Shown here piece after piece: positions 23,701 to 34,700 of a DNA stretch of 64,000 nucleotides. The DNA lies in contig OY997596.1 in NCBI GenBank assembly GCA_963921825.1, positions 9,305,001-9,369,000 of the forward strand, written 5' to 3'. Both the position numbers and the translations under genes were made by a program. The stretch is from Erodium maritimum (lineage: Eukaryota; Streptophyta; Magnoliopsida; Geraniales; Geraniaceae). Each line of letters begins with the position of its first letter. Position 1 is the stretch's first letter. The notes under the pieces were generated by a model. That model ran no database searches. It was not told where the DNA came from and saw nothing but the letters and a program-made list of their open reading frames with translations.

Positions 23701-24503
23701 TATGTGAGACTATATCATTTATGTATACATAAGCAGGAGAAGGTGGCTTTTTTCTGGAACAATGGGGTGTGGTTTATTCACTTTAGAAGAGCTCTAAGAG
23801 GATGGGAAAGGGCCAGTTCAGACAATTGTCAGAGTTATTAATTCTATTTGAACTTCAAGATGCTGGGGAAGATAAAATTTCATGGAAAATACATGAGGCT
23901 GGGTTCAAAGTTAGGAAAATGTACAATTATTTGGAGGGATCAAATGGGAATGAGCAGCCCTGGTGCAAACTCCTTTGGTCTCAAAATTTACCACCAAAAA
24001 TATCAGCCTTTGTGTGGTTGGCTTGTCATAATGCTATCCCAACCAAGCTATTTTTGGAAGCTAGAGGCCTGAATTTATCCTTTACTGATACACTGTGTCC
24101 TTTGTGTTCCAATGATTTTGAAGAAATCAACCATCTTTTCCTACATTGCAATAGATCTTGGTTGATCTGGATGGCTATACTGAAATGGTGGGGGCTTATA
24201 GGTATTATGAATGGCACTTTTCTGGAGTTCTTGTACTTCTGGTTGGAATTGGGTCCCTCTCAATCTGTAGCCCAATGGAGGAATACTATCTTTGCATCCA
24301 TCTGGTTTATTTGGCTAGCCAGGAATGATGTGGTTTTCAATAATTCAGCTAGCAGTACAGATCACATCTTGAAGAAAATTCAGAGTTATACTTTCAACTT
24401 GGAATGGAGCTTGTTTAACAAATATCAGTCCTTCTCTTTTACTCAGTGGGTGATCAATCCTATTCTGTGTGTGAGAAAAAAAGGCAGGAAGTTGCTATCT
24501 TGA
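20764..24503 (+). pseudogene. LINE ORF2: AP endonuclease, reverse transcriptase, zinc-binding domain
   Basis: ORF2 starts at ATG 20764 (MKLLSWNMRG), five bases after the ORF1 stop. The endonuclease contains NMRG, QETK, VAGDFNAIL (about 21240) and SDHKPI. The reverse transcriptase contains GPDGYTLKFFQ, FEDYRPISLV, FIAGRQIMDG, VDFEKAYDHLDW (about 22558), GLRQGCSLSPLLFALA and the catalytic FADD (22873-22884). A carboxyl zf-RVT domain has CPLCSNDFEEINHLFLHC (about 24100-24150). Lesions are TAG at 20980 (where a Trp is expected), TAA at 23293, and a one-base shift near 23800-23840 that moves the frame to 23802-24503. The protein nicks target DNA and copies the LINE RNA in place. Confidence 0.93.
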
Positions 24504-25328
24504 TCCTTAAGTGGTTGGGGTTTGGGGTGGTGAGGGGTTGGGTTTTGGTTTTTTTTAGTGGTGAGATTAGGTTTCCTTGGGTGTGTTTTTACTTCTGATC
24601 TGATGGGGTGGTGTGGGGGTTGTTTGTGGAGTGTTAACTGGTTGAGTGTGGTAGATTTTTTTGTATAAGTTGGAGAGTTTTTATTGTAATTTGGTTTGAC
24701 ACTTGTGTTGGCCTCTTGGCTTTCTTCTCTTGTTGGTTCTGCTTGGTTTCTGGTGCAGGTCTCTCTCTGAAAGGGCCTCTCTGCTCCTTCCTGCATTATT
24801 GATGTCTTGAAAGTCCTTGCTAGGACAACCTCTTCTGGGAGAAGGGCTTGTTTATTTTCTGCATAATTGTCTGAGATGGATCTGCTCAGGCATTTTGTGC
24901 ACTCTTGCATCTGCAGCTTGGACAGATGCTAGCTGGTGCTCCCTACTGCATAAAATCTCAAGAGGGCCTCATAGTTTGGGGTATTGATTTAGTAGAGGGA
25001 GTCTTTGTTTTGTTTCACTTACTATGAGCAGGGTAGTAAATTAATAGGTGTTCTGATCCTTTTCTTTTGGTTCTGTTGTGGCTCAGCCCATTTCAAACTG
25101 ATTTGGTACTGATATAGTCTTTGTTGGGGTAGGAATTTTTGGTGGGAAAAGAAGTTAAAAGTAGTTAAATTAGGTATTTCAGTTTTTTAAGGTTGGTGGT
25201 TTGTTTTTTAGTGGGTCAATCCCTACTGTGGTGTGTTGGTTTTCTGTGTTTGGAGAGTAAGTTACTCTTAATCTCATCTACAATTCGTAGATATGATTTT
25301 ATCAATAAAATTGAGCTGATAAAAAAAA
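24504..25328 (+). other. LINE 3' UTR and poly(A) tail
   Basis: G/T-rich non-coding sequence typical of plant L1 3' UTRs, ending CAATAAAATTGAGCTGAT plus nine A. The terminal GCTGAT-A(n) is shared with 26709-26724, 45926-45940 and, antisense, about 540-560. Confidence 0.85.
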
Positions 25329-25368
25329 AGGATGTTACGTGGGGTGGATTTAATATGGAAGCCCGGTA

Positions 25369-26724
25369 GGGATCATATAGAGTCTTCTTCTAAGAGAGAG
25401 GAACTCTCTAACTTCTCTCTAAAACCTCCCTTTCTTCTTCGTCCTAACCCTAGCCGTCTTTTGGTTGTCGGTGGCGATTCTCGGCCATCCTGGCCTGAAC
25501 GTCACCGATAGCCACTCCCCATTCTTCTCCTTACCTTCTATTTCTCCTTTCCCCCCTTGATTTCTTCTCTCCTTCACTGGTTTGAAAACCCCTTTCCTGT
25601 TCTCCCTTGCTCTCGAATCTGACAGCCCGGCACCAGATCTATAATCTCTTGGCTTTCCTCCGTCCTTTTAGGTGTTTTCACTTGTGGATCTTCCGTGGGA
25701 ATCATTTCCGGCAAGGATTTGTTGAAGATTTGGAAGCTCTGAGACCGCCGAGGAGGATCTGGGCGTCCCTGTTGGTCGGCTACCCAAAGGTATCTCTCAC
25801 CTCCTTCTTTCTTAATCAGATCTCCCTTTCCCGACCTTGTTGGGTCGGGGCCTCTCGATGTGATATCAAGTAGGTTGTTAGCCGGTAGGCTTGTTCGGAG
25901 ATCTGGGGTTTGATTTGAAGGGGTTTGGTCACCGGAGACTCGCGGACTCGGAGGGTGGGGCCTAGTCCTTTCTCGCTCTTCCTCCTATCCCTACAGATCT
26001 GCCATTTTTGGTGGTTCAATCGTCATTTGGTGCTGGCCAGCGTCGAGATGGGTGTCGTCTCCGTCGTTACTGGTGTCCCCTTTGCTCTCTAAGCCTCATT
26101 TACTTTCCTCTTCCCCTTCTCAACCGGTTTTGTGGTTGGGGCCTTACGGTCTTGCTGGTGTTGGCCACCGTGAGGTTGTTTGATCTTCGGGCCGGTTTCG
26201 AAGAGTAGTCAGATGTGGTTTAGGGGGTAAGGGGCACTATTTTTTCGGTGTCGAAGGTGTGGACTTGCGTTGTTCGGGAGCGGGTGGTTTTGTTGTTGCT
26301 GGTGTGAAGCTGAAGGTTATTTGAAGCTTGGGTTTTTTTCTTTTTACCCTTTTGGATCTCGGTTTTTAGTTTGTGTTGGTCTTATTGTTAGTTATTCTGG
26401 GTACTAAGACCTTTCTGGTTTTGTGTTGTTTGTTTAGTTCACCCCTTGTTGGGTGTTTGGTTTGCTTAACGTTAGTAATTTGGGTGTAGGCATTTGTTAG
26501 ACTCTTCCTTTGTTCTGGTTCAAGTTTGGCTTTTCAGTCTGTTGGTTTGTGCTTAATGTTAGGTTTATCAGGTTATTAGACCATCTGTTTGTAATTTCTC
26601 TTGTTGGGATTGTTGGTTTGAGGCGTTGTCCTCTAGGTTGTAATGAGGGTTCGCCCTTGGCCATCGGTTTCATTTTGAAACTGGTGGTTTTTTATAAAAA
26701 AAAAAATTTGCTGATCAAAAAAAA
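25369..26724 (+). mobile_element. Non-autonomous L1-like element, 1.36 kb
   Basis: It is bounded by a perfect 17-bp duplication AATATGGAAGCCCGGTA at 25352-25368 and 26725-26741. It starts GGGATCATATAGAGTC, runs through a C/T-rich leader with CCTAACCCTAGCCG, and ends TTTGCTGATC plus about ten A. It has no endonuclease or RT; ORFs at 25607-25873 and 26008-26208 are not recognisable. The layout (T/C-rich leader, G/T-rich body, GCTGAT tail) matches the antisense element at 542-2245. It was probably copied by the RT of an L1 with the same 3' end. Confidence 0.9.
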
Positions 26725-26964
26725 AATATGGAAGCCCGGTAACACGAGACGAAATTATTAGGTAGTTTTGATGGGGGTCAGCACGGGCCGGTAAACGGGT
26801 TTGAGATCCAATTTTTCAAACCCACCCCGACACCACGGTTAATGGATATCAAAAATTGTCTCTCGCACCTCACTATGAAAAACCAATAGTTTCAATTCAA
26901 ACCTTCTTGTTACACATTGGTTACCGGTTACAATGACCTGTCAGTTAAAAGTTATAAAAAAAGG

Positions 26965-27458
26965 TGAAACCTTAAAAACATGTCTTCAAACGATCTTTGC
27001 TAGTATAAATATGTTGTGGCTATTTTTCTTTCTCAAAAACATGCTCACACCTTTCATTTATTACCAAAAATTAACGACTTACATTTATTTTTTATTTTTC
27101 CGTTACTTTGGATGGAAAACAAACATGTGCTCGACACATAGTCTTTATATTTATTATAAATACCGAAAATGTCCATAGTCCTCTAGTCTAAATATTGGAT
27201 ATGATCGTATTGATTGTTCACTTTTTTCTTCGGATGTCATTTAGATAAGAAAAATAAGGACAATTTTGGTATTTATGATAAATATAAAGACTATGTGCGA
27301 ATCACACGTTCCTTTAACCATCCAAAGTAACGGAAAAAAAACATAATTCGTTAATTTTTTATAATAAACGAAAAATATAAACATGTTTTTGAGAAAAAAA
27401 GATCATCACAATGTGTTTGTACTAATAAAAGTCGTTTGAAAGCCTGTTTTTGAGGTTC
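26965..27458. mobile_element. Foldback MITE, arms about 200 bp
   Basis: The left arm (26965-27174) and right arm (27258-27458) are inverted copies sharing CATAGTCTTTATATTTAT, CCGTTACTTTGGATGG, TCTCAAAAACATG and CTTCAAACGA motifs, with a spacer of about 80 bp. The arms have diverged by several small indels, so the element is old. I found no clear duplication. It lies in the 5' flank of the PDR gene. Confidence 0.8.
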
Positions 27459-28654
27459 CCAAAAAAACCTTTGAATTAACAAAAGTCACAGCTTGGAACC
27501 CAATGAATTAATGGACCCAAACATAATTCGAGCCCAAATTAGATCAAAACGTACCACTCATGTTTCTTTTTAGATAAGTTCAAAATTTTATTAGTAAGAT
27601 ATATCCTAAGTATGGAAGATTCTAACTCCTTTTTCATAATAAGAAATAGTTTTCATTAATTACGGGAGAAAGTAATTATAGCGGAAAATACCCTAATAAG
27701 GATAGTGATCCAACAACTCTCAGAAACGAATCGTTCCAACAAGACTTAGTTGTAACACTCGTAAGTTGTGCAGAAATATAATTAACCCATAAAAGTAAAT
27801 CAAAAATATGAAACAAATGAAAAGATGTATCTGGATCGGGTGAGGATGAGACTAGAAGAGAGGCCAGAGCTCGTTGGAAGACCACTACAGACGGCCACCG
27901 GAAGCAATGACTTGCAGAAGGGGGCTCCGACACAAATCTCCACTGTTGGAGAGGAGGCGAAAGGATGAAGTAGAAACGGGACAATCAATAGTCTTTCCCA
28001 TATCTCACCGGAGTTACGACCCGAAAGTTGATATTAAGATCTGAAAACGACGTGGAAAGGAAGATATGACTTTGAGACAAAGATGTGAGGATTCTTGTGA
28101 TAGAGATGAATGTATGAGGATTTCGGTGAAGAGGATGTGAAGATTAGGGTTAGAAAGAATTAGATTAGATTAGATTAGGTGAGGTGAGTCAGATGGTACA
28201 TAGGCTACAAAATCATGCGAGGAAAAAAGAGAAAATATAAGAGGCAATTTTGCAAAATATATTTTTGTAAAAGATTATTTAGCTAATTACCCCTAAAAAA
28301 TTGTAAGCTTATATAATATATGGTAAATTCATGCAATTACTCCTTACAAAATTAGTGGTATGCGGTAATAAACCCCCATTTGTTTTGAAAATTTTAGAAG
28401 AATCAGTGCGGTTAAATGCTGAGCGCTGCAGAGGTAGAGTAGAGTTGCCAAACTATAGGATGGAGTCCTTCCCCACCCTATCCATCTAACATAATAATAC
28501 CATAAATGAAACCAAAACTATGTTTCACGAGGCAGAAAATGTCATAATCTGTTATTTACTACCACAATTACAAACCCAATTGTCTTAATCAGTTAGCCGA
28601 TTTCCCGCCACAAACTGGATTGATTTGGACACTCCCTTCAAATCCCTATTCCAA
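27459..28654. other. 5' flank of the PDR gene, no gene recognised
   Basis: AT-rich sequence with short minus-strand ORFs (27676-27988) that resemble no family. AGATT repeats lie near 28160-28180. Likely promoter-proximal DNA plus an unidentified old repeat. Confidence 0.45.
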
Positions 28655-28659
28655 GTGTC

Positions 28660-28666
28660 TATAAAT
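28660..28666 (+). promoter_or_regulatory. Candidate TATA box of the PDR gene
   Basis: TATAAAT about 90 bp upstream of the ATG at 28755, in a CTATAAATG context, leaving a leader of roughly 60 bases. Positional inference. Confidence 0.55.
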
Positions 28667-28754
28667 GATCGTCAATTCAGCTCTGTAGCTTGAAATTGTG
28701 CACATTTCCGAAATAAAAATTCAAGCTGAGTAGAGCTCTGAACCTGGGGTTGTG

Positions 28755-31700
28755 ATGGAGGGTGGCGATCATAACAGACCCAGCAATGGTTTCATGGTTG
28801 ACACTTCTTCCATTTGGAGGAACAGTTCCAACGCCAGGGAAGAAGACGAAGACCAGGCCCTTCTGTGGGCTGCTATCGAGAGGCTCCCGACTTATGACCG
28901 CTTGAAGAAGGGCATTTTCACAACCTCTCGCGGAGCCGCTCAAGTTGATATCTATAATTTGGGGTTTGCAGAGAGAAAAAATCTGTTCGGGAGATTGCTG
29001 AATGTTGTGGAAGAGGACAATGAGGGTTTCTTGTTGAAGTTCAAGGAACGCCTTGACCGGTATGATTTTTCTTGGGGGAACTATGTTTCTTAACTTAACT
29101 TATTTTGAGCTTTGTTTTCGAGATCTTAACCTGCATTTACCTTTCGTTGCATTTCCCAACTTTAACTTTTACATTTTTTGTACGGATTATCGATTGTCGT
29201 TAAAATTAACTGGGACGTTAGTTTTGGATGGGAAAAGTCCAAAATTCCCTCAGCAAAAAATGTTATTATGTGTAGAAAATGACGAGGTCATAGTTGGGAA
29301 GTGCAAAAAAAGGTCAAGCCCAACTTCAGGTTATTGACTTTTGTTGAGGGCATTTCTGTCTTTTCCCATAAAAAACTAACGTTCATGTTATTTTTAACCG
29401 ACAAACGATAGTCCGTGCAAAAAATGTAAAGGTCATAATTGGGAAATACAACGAAAGGTAAACCCAGGTCAGGATCGCAAAAACAAAACTCAAAGTAGGT
29501 TAGAAACCATGATTTCCCCACTTCTTTTTACCTTTTCTTGGCAACCAAACAGTTAAATGTTGATTAGTTGATTTATGCTGTTTTGTTTTTGGCTGTAATT
29601 TAGAGTTGGGATTGATCTTCCTACTGTAGAAGTAAGGTTCGAGAATCTGAATATCGATGCAGAAGCCTTTGTAGGAGGAAGAGCTTTGCCTTCATTCCCT
29701 AACTTCTTTGTTGGCATGGTAGAGGTAATTAAGAACTGCAGATTTAGGTATTATATTGTTAGTCAAAAACTATGTTGAGAAATTCTAACCTCTTACCTTT
29801 TTTTGTTTGTCATGAAGGATTTCTTGAACTATTTTCACATAATTCCCAGCAGAAAGAAACCATTTACCATTCTTAGAGATGTTAGTGGAATCATCAAGCC
29901 TTCAAGGTGAGAAGTACTAAGATAATGTTATTCTTAGAGGTTAATTATAGCACATCCATTTGTTATTTGGTGCTCTTTGAGTTTGTAGAATGACATTGCT
30001 TTTGGGCCCACCAAGTTCGGGGAAGACGACCCTCTTGTTGGCTTTAGCCGGAAAACTTGATCCGGATCTAAAGGTTAAAAACTTTTCCTTGTGACGTTCA
30101 TTCGTAAGTCGTTATTATGAAAATATCAATAAACTAAAGTTGTAGATAATTTGTCTGTAGTTTTCGGGGAGTGTTACTTACAATGGGCATGGTATGAATG
30201 AATTTATATCACAACGAACTGCTGCTTACATTAGTCAGCATGATCTCCATATACCAGAAATGACGGTTAGAGAAACGTTGGAATTCTCAGCAAGATGCCA
30301 CGGAGTTGGATCCCGCTATGGTTGGTGAACACCTTTTCAATTTTGGAAATTGATTGAATAATTACTGGCATACTAAAACCTATCAATGACATGCAGACAT
30401 GTTAGCAGAGTTGTCAAGACGAGAGAAAGCATCAAATATTAAGCCTGATCCTGATCTCGATATCATCATGAAGGTCTGTTAAGGCGATATGTTCGCCAAC
30501 ATATTTTCATTTGTCAAGCAAATATGAAGGATAAGTCTCTTGTCAATACTACTTCGATTGTTTTTCATGTTCACGCTTTAGTGTTTGAGATCATCCACTT
30601 GTTTATTGAGTCAATTGCAAATAGCTATTGTGTACTATATGTCTTGCACTTAGCTATCCCAAAGTTTAAAACGTTATTTATAGATGGGATGATTGCCTAA
30701 AGTTACCTTTATGTATTGGTCATATACAGAAAAACTACCTTAAGTTATGGTAACATAATGAAAAAAAAAATTAGTCCAAATTTTCTACACTATTGCCTTA
30801 TTGTTCAATTCTTAAAGCATATAAATGAGATGCGACCAATTCATAAAAACATGTAAATGATTAGTGACCAATTCATGAAGTCATGTAAATGATCTGTTAC
30901 TAAAAGATAATGTATCTTATTGGTCACTGTTAACCTTTGGGTTGTTTTCCGCATGTGGCCAATACATAAGGGTAATTTTTTGACATTAACCCTTTATAGC
31001 TACCTAAACTTTCAAATAATTTAGATATCCCTTTTTTGTCAGGATTGACATAAATGCCCTTGACCCAAATCTCAAAAAAAGAATTTGTATCTACCAACAA
31101 CATTTTGATTAGATGTAAATAGACCCCTTAAAAGATAAAACCATTAAAAGACAAAAAGGCATGATATTTTGTAAGATTAGGGAAAATTGTTAAGAGAATT
31201 TTCGTACGTGCAATTTTTTGAAAGTTAAGGTAGGTGTAAATAACATCTTAAAATTGGAGAAAGTTATGTGGTCATATAGTGCGCAATAGTTACCTGTTTA
31301 TTTGATGTTCAACTTAACCATATCATATTGTTGGGATCTCTTACTATAAATCTAGAGAATGCCTAATTTAAATAGCTTATTTTTTTTACAAAGGTACGTC
31401 TAATGTGATCTTTTAATTGGGTTATAAAAACATTCAGGCAGCAACAACTGAAGGTCATGAGGCAACTGTGGTTACTGATTATATTCTGAAGGTATATAAA
31501 GTTGCCTTTAATGACTAAACAATTATGGTTGTTGCATTTCCCTATTCAGCTTATTTCATTGTCCCCTAAATCTATAGGTTTTGGGATTAGAAGGATGTGC
31601 AGATACCATGGTAGGAAATGACATGTTGAGGGGTATTTCTGGAGGACAACGAAAGCGTGTCACAACTGGTAAAACAAAATCTCTTCTTGACAGTGAATTT

Positions 31701-34700
31701 TCATGATCAAATCTTTTGACAGCCTCTATTAATTGAATCTTAGGAGAAATGTTGGTCGGACCAGCAAAAGCATTATTTATGGACGAGATATCTACTGGTT
31801 TGGACAGCTCAACAACTTTCCAAATTGTAAAGTCACTCAAACAATACATTCACATTGTCAACGAAACAGCAGTCATCTCTCTTCTCCAGCCAGCACCAGA
31901 GACTTATGATCTTTTCGATGACATCATTCTTCTCTCTGATGGCCAAATTGTGTACCAAGGTCCCCGTGAATATGTACTTGACTTTTTTGAGTCCATGGGC
32001 TTTAAGTGCCCAGAGAGAAAAGGCGTAGGTGACTTTCTGCAAGAAGTAAGTTTGAACAATATTTACCAGTCCTGCTTTGATTAACTCTGTATCTGGAAGT
32101 TGTATGGTATGAATATTTGAATGAACACTCCATTACAGGTGACCTCTAAGAAAGATCAGGAGCAATATTGGGCACGTAGAGATGATCCTTATAAGTTTGT
32201 CACTGTCAAGGAGTTTGTTGATGCATTCAAGTTGTTCCATGTGGGTCAGGCGCTAAGAGAACAACTTGCAAGTCCGTTTGACAAGACAAAAAGCCACCCA
32301 GCTGCTTTGACCACTACAAAGTATGGTATTGGGAATAAGGAATTATTGAATGTTTGTTCTTCAAGAGCGTCCTTACTGATGAAGAGAAACTCGTTTGTCT
32401 ACTTCTTCAAGATCTTCCAAGTATGTGTCAATCCCTTGCAAGAGAGTTTATCTTTCATTGCTCTATATATGTTTGTAATATTTATATCCATTTTTCTTTT
32501 TTCAAAGATTTCAGTGATGGCATTTATTACAATGACACTATTCTTGCGAACCAATATGCATAAAAACTCAGTTACTCGGGGAAGTATTTTCGCGGGAGCT
32601 TTGTTCTTTGCTGTGACCATGATCTTGTTTAATGGAATGGCAGAAGTTTCTATGACAGTTGCAAAGCTACCTGTCTTTTACAAACAGAGGGACCTCTTGT
32701 TCTATCCTTCTTGGGCATATGCTCTTCCCACTTGGATTCTTGGTATTCCCATCGGATGCTTAGAGGTTGCGGTTTGGGTTTTTACCACTTATTATGTCAT
32801 AGGGTTTGATCCAAATGTCGGAAGGTAAAAGATTTTGTGTTTGTGAAAAGTAATTAAATGGTGAAGAGCATGTATCTATTATCTCCAAGAAATAAGAAAA
32901 AATAAGATGATATTTAATTGCCTTAATTGGTGCAGGTTTTTGAAGCAGTACCTCTTGTTGGTACTTGTATACCAAATGGCAACTGGATTATATAGACTGG
33001 TTGCTTCCATCGGTAGGAACATGACCATTTCTTATGTACTAGGGAGTTTTGCACTACTCATACTTTTTGTCTTGGGTGGATTTATCCTGTCACGAGGTAT
33101 GATTCCTAATGTTTGTTTTTTGCAATATTATGGTGGAAATGTTTTTTTCATCGACCAAATCGAGTGTATCAAGTTATTGGGCTCAAGACCTTTCTTATAT
33201 ACAAGGAAAGGAGAACCAAAGATTTTTTTACTCTTAAATTTGTAAGATTGATGTACCGAGTATGAGTTGAAGACCTCCCTTATGTAGAAGGGAACTTTAG
33301 ATACCACTTGACTCTCACCATAAGAAAGGCTCAATAAGGGTGAAAAGATTAATTGCTTAATAGAGAGAAGCCCAACAAGAATTGGGAGGTGGAGAAATGA
33401 AGTAGGAGCAACTGTTACTGAAACTTGAACCCAAGTATACAAGACTTAAGTTTAAAGATTACCAGTTGCATAAGTAAGTTTTGGTTGGTGGAACTATTGA
33501 AGTGTCTGAAATTGTAAGAATGTGATTCTACATACCACTTTATATTATAGTCGGTCCTTTTACTTATCAACTTAAACTTTTGTCACCCTCTTTTTTCATT
33601 GTGAATTGGTTAAGAGGATATAAAGAAGTGGTGGATATGGGGCTACTGGATTTCTCCAATGATGTATGCACAAAATGCAATCATAGTAAATGAATTTCGT
33701 GGGCATAGTTGGAGTCGGGTAAGTTACTGAACTATTACATGCGTGATTTCTATATGTTTGATCAGATTAATTGATGTCCGAGCTTGCTTATGTCATTGAA
33801 GATTCTCCCAAACAAAACAGAGCCACTTGGAATTGTGGTCATTAACTATCGTGGGTTCTATGCACATGCATATTGGTATTGGATTGGTGTAGCAGCATTG
33901 GTGGGCTATACAATCCTTTTCAACCTTTGTTTCATTCTTGCTCTCAGTTATCTCAACCGTGTGTAACTTATCCTTGTTAGATACTTCTTTAAACTGTGAT
34001 CATATATATTAATTAGAAGTAAATACGAGTTTCAGCGTACGACAAGCCTCAAGCATTCGTAACTGAAGAATCTGAAAGCAATGAGAGCAATGCCAAACCT
34101 GAACAACCTAGAAGATTATCATCTCAAAGAAATGGTAATACCCATAAAACCCTCACATGTGTTGTATTTTCTTCGTATATGCTTTTAGTTCTAATGTAAA
34201 TGCCTATGATATTTGGTGTCATGTTCTTCATCGCAAGGGATGGAAGCGGGAGTTAGAGCCATTGAGAACAATAGAAGTGGAATGGTTCTTCCTTTCCAAC
34301 CATATTCCTTAACTTTTGACGACATTACATACTCTGTTGACATGTCTAAGGTAACTTAATGGGGAAATGACAATTCACTACCCTGAATTATGCCCGTTTT
34401 ACAGATAACTATATTGGATTTTAAATCGGAACATCTCACTACCCTGGATTATATTTCGTTATTCCATCAGTTAAAAATAACAGAAAATTCAGGTAGTAAG
34501 GTGATACACTTTGGTAATTCAAGGTAATTTGTAAAACATGTATAGTTCAAGGTAGTGAACATGTGTTCAGATAAATATACGGTTTACAAAATCATGATAA
34601 CAATTTCCTTGTTAATGAAACTACAGGAAATGAAAAGCCAGGGCATCCTAGAAGATAGGCTGATGCTTTTGAACAGTGTGAGTGGTTCTTTCAGACCAGG

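Larger units (their letters stand above)
15306..25328 (+). mobile_element. L1-type LINE, near full length, interrupted by a solo LTR
   Basis: The element is flanked by a 12-bp duplication AGGATGTTACGT at 15294-15305 and 25329-25340 and ends in a 9-base A tail after TTGAGCTGAT. It has a 5' UTR (15306-15611), ORF1 (15612-20758, split by the LTR at 17367-19916), ORF2 (20764-24503) and an 824-bp T/G-rich 3' UTR. Without the LTR and its duplication it is about 7.5 kb. Premature stops at 15948, 20980 and 23293 and a frameshift near 23810 show it is dead. The intact 5' region and perfect duplication indicate a full-length insertion upstream of the CYP82 gene. Confidence 0.95.

Noticed and set aside
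28752-28754. Alternative GTG start of the PDR gene
   Set aside because: Plant nuclear translation would use the ATG at 28755, which gives the usual PDR amino terminus.
32042-32084. Short extension of the PDR exon past 32045 (VSLNNIYQ)
   Set aside because: The donor GTAAGT at 32046 and the in-phase acceptor at 32138 restore the family sequence [13 protein letters not shown].
33784-33801. Possible broken acceptor in the PDR gene (pseudogene lesion)
   Set aside because: A phase-correct AG at 33800-33801 gives the expected [10 protein letters not shown] junction, so no lesion is needed.
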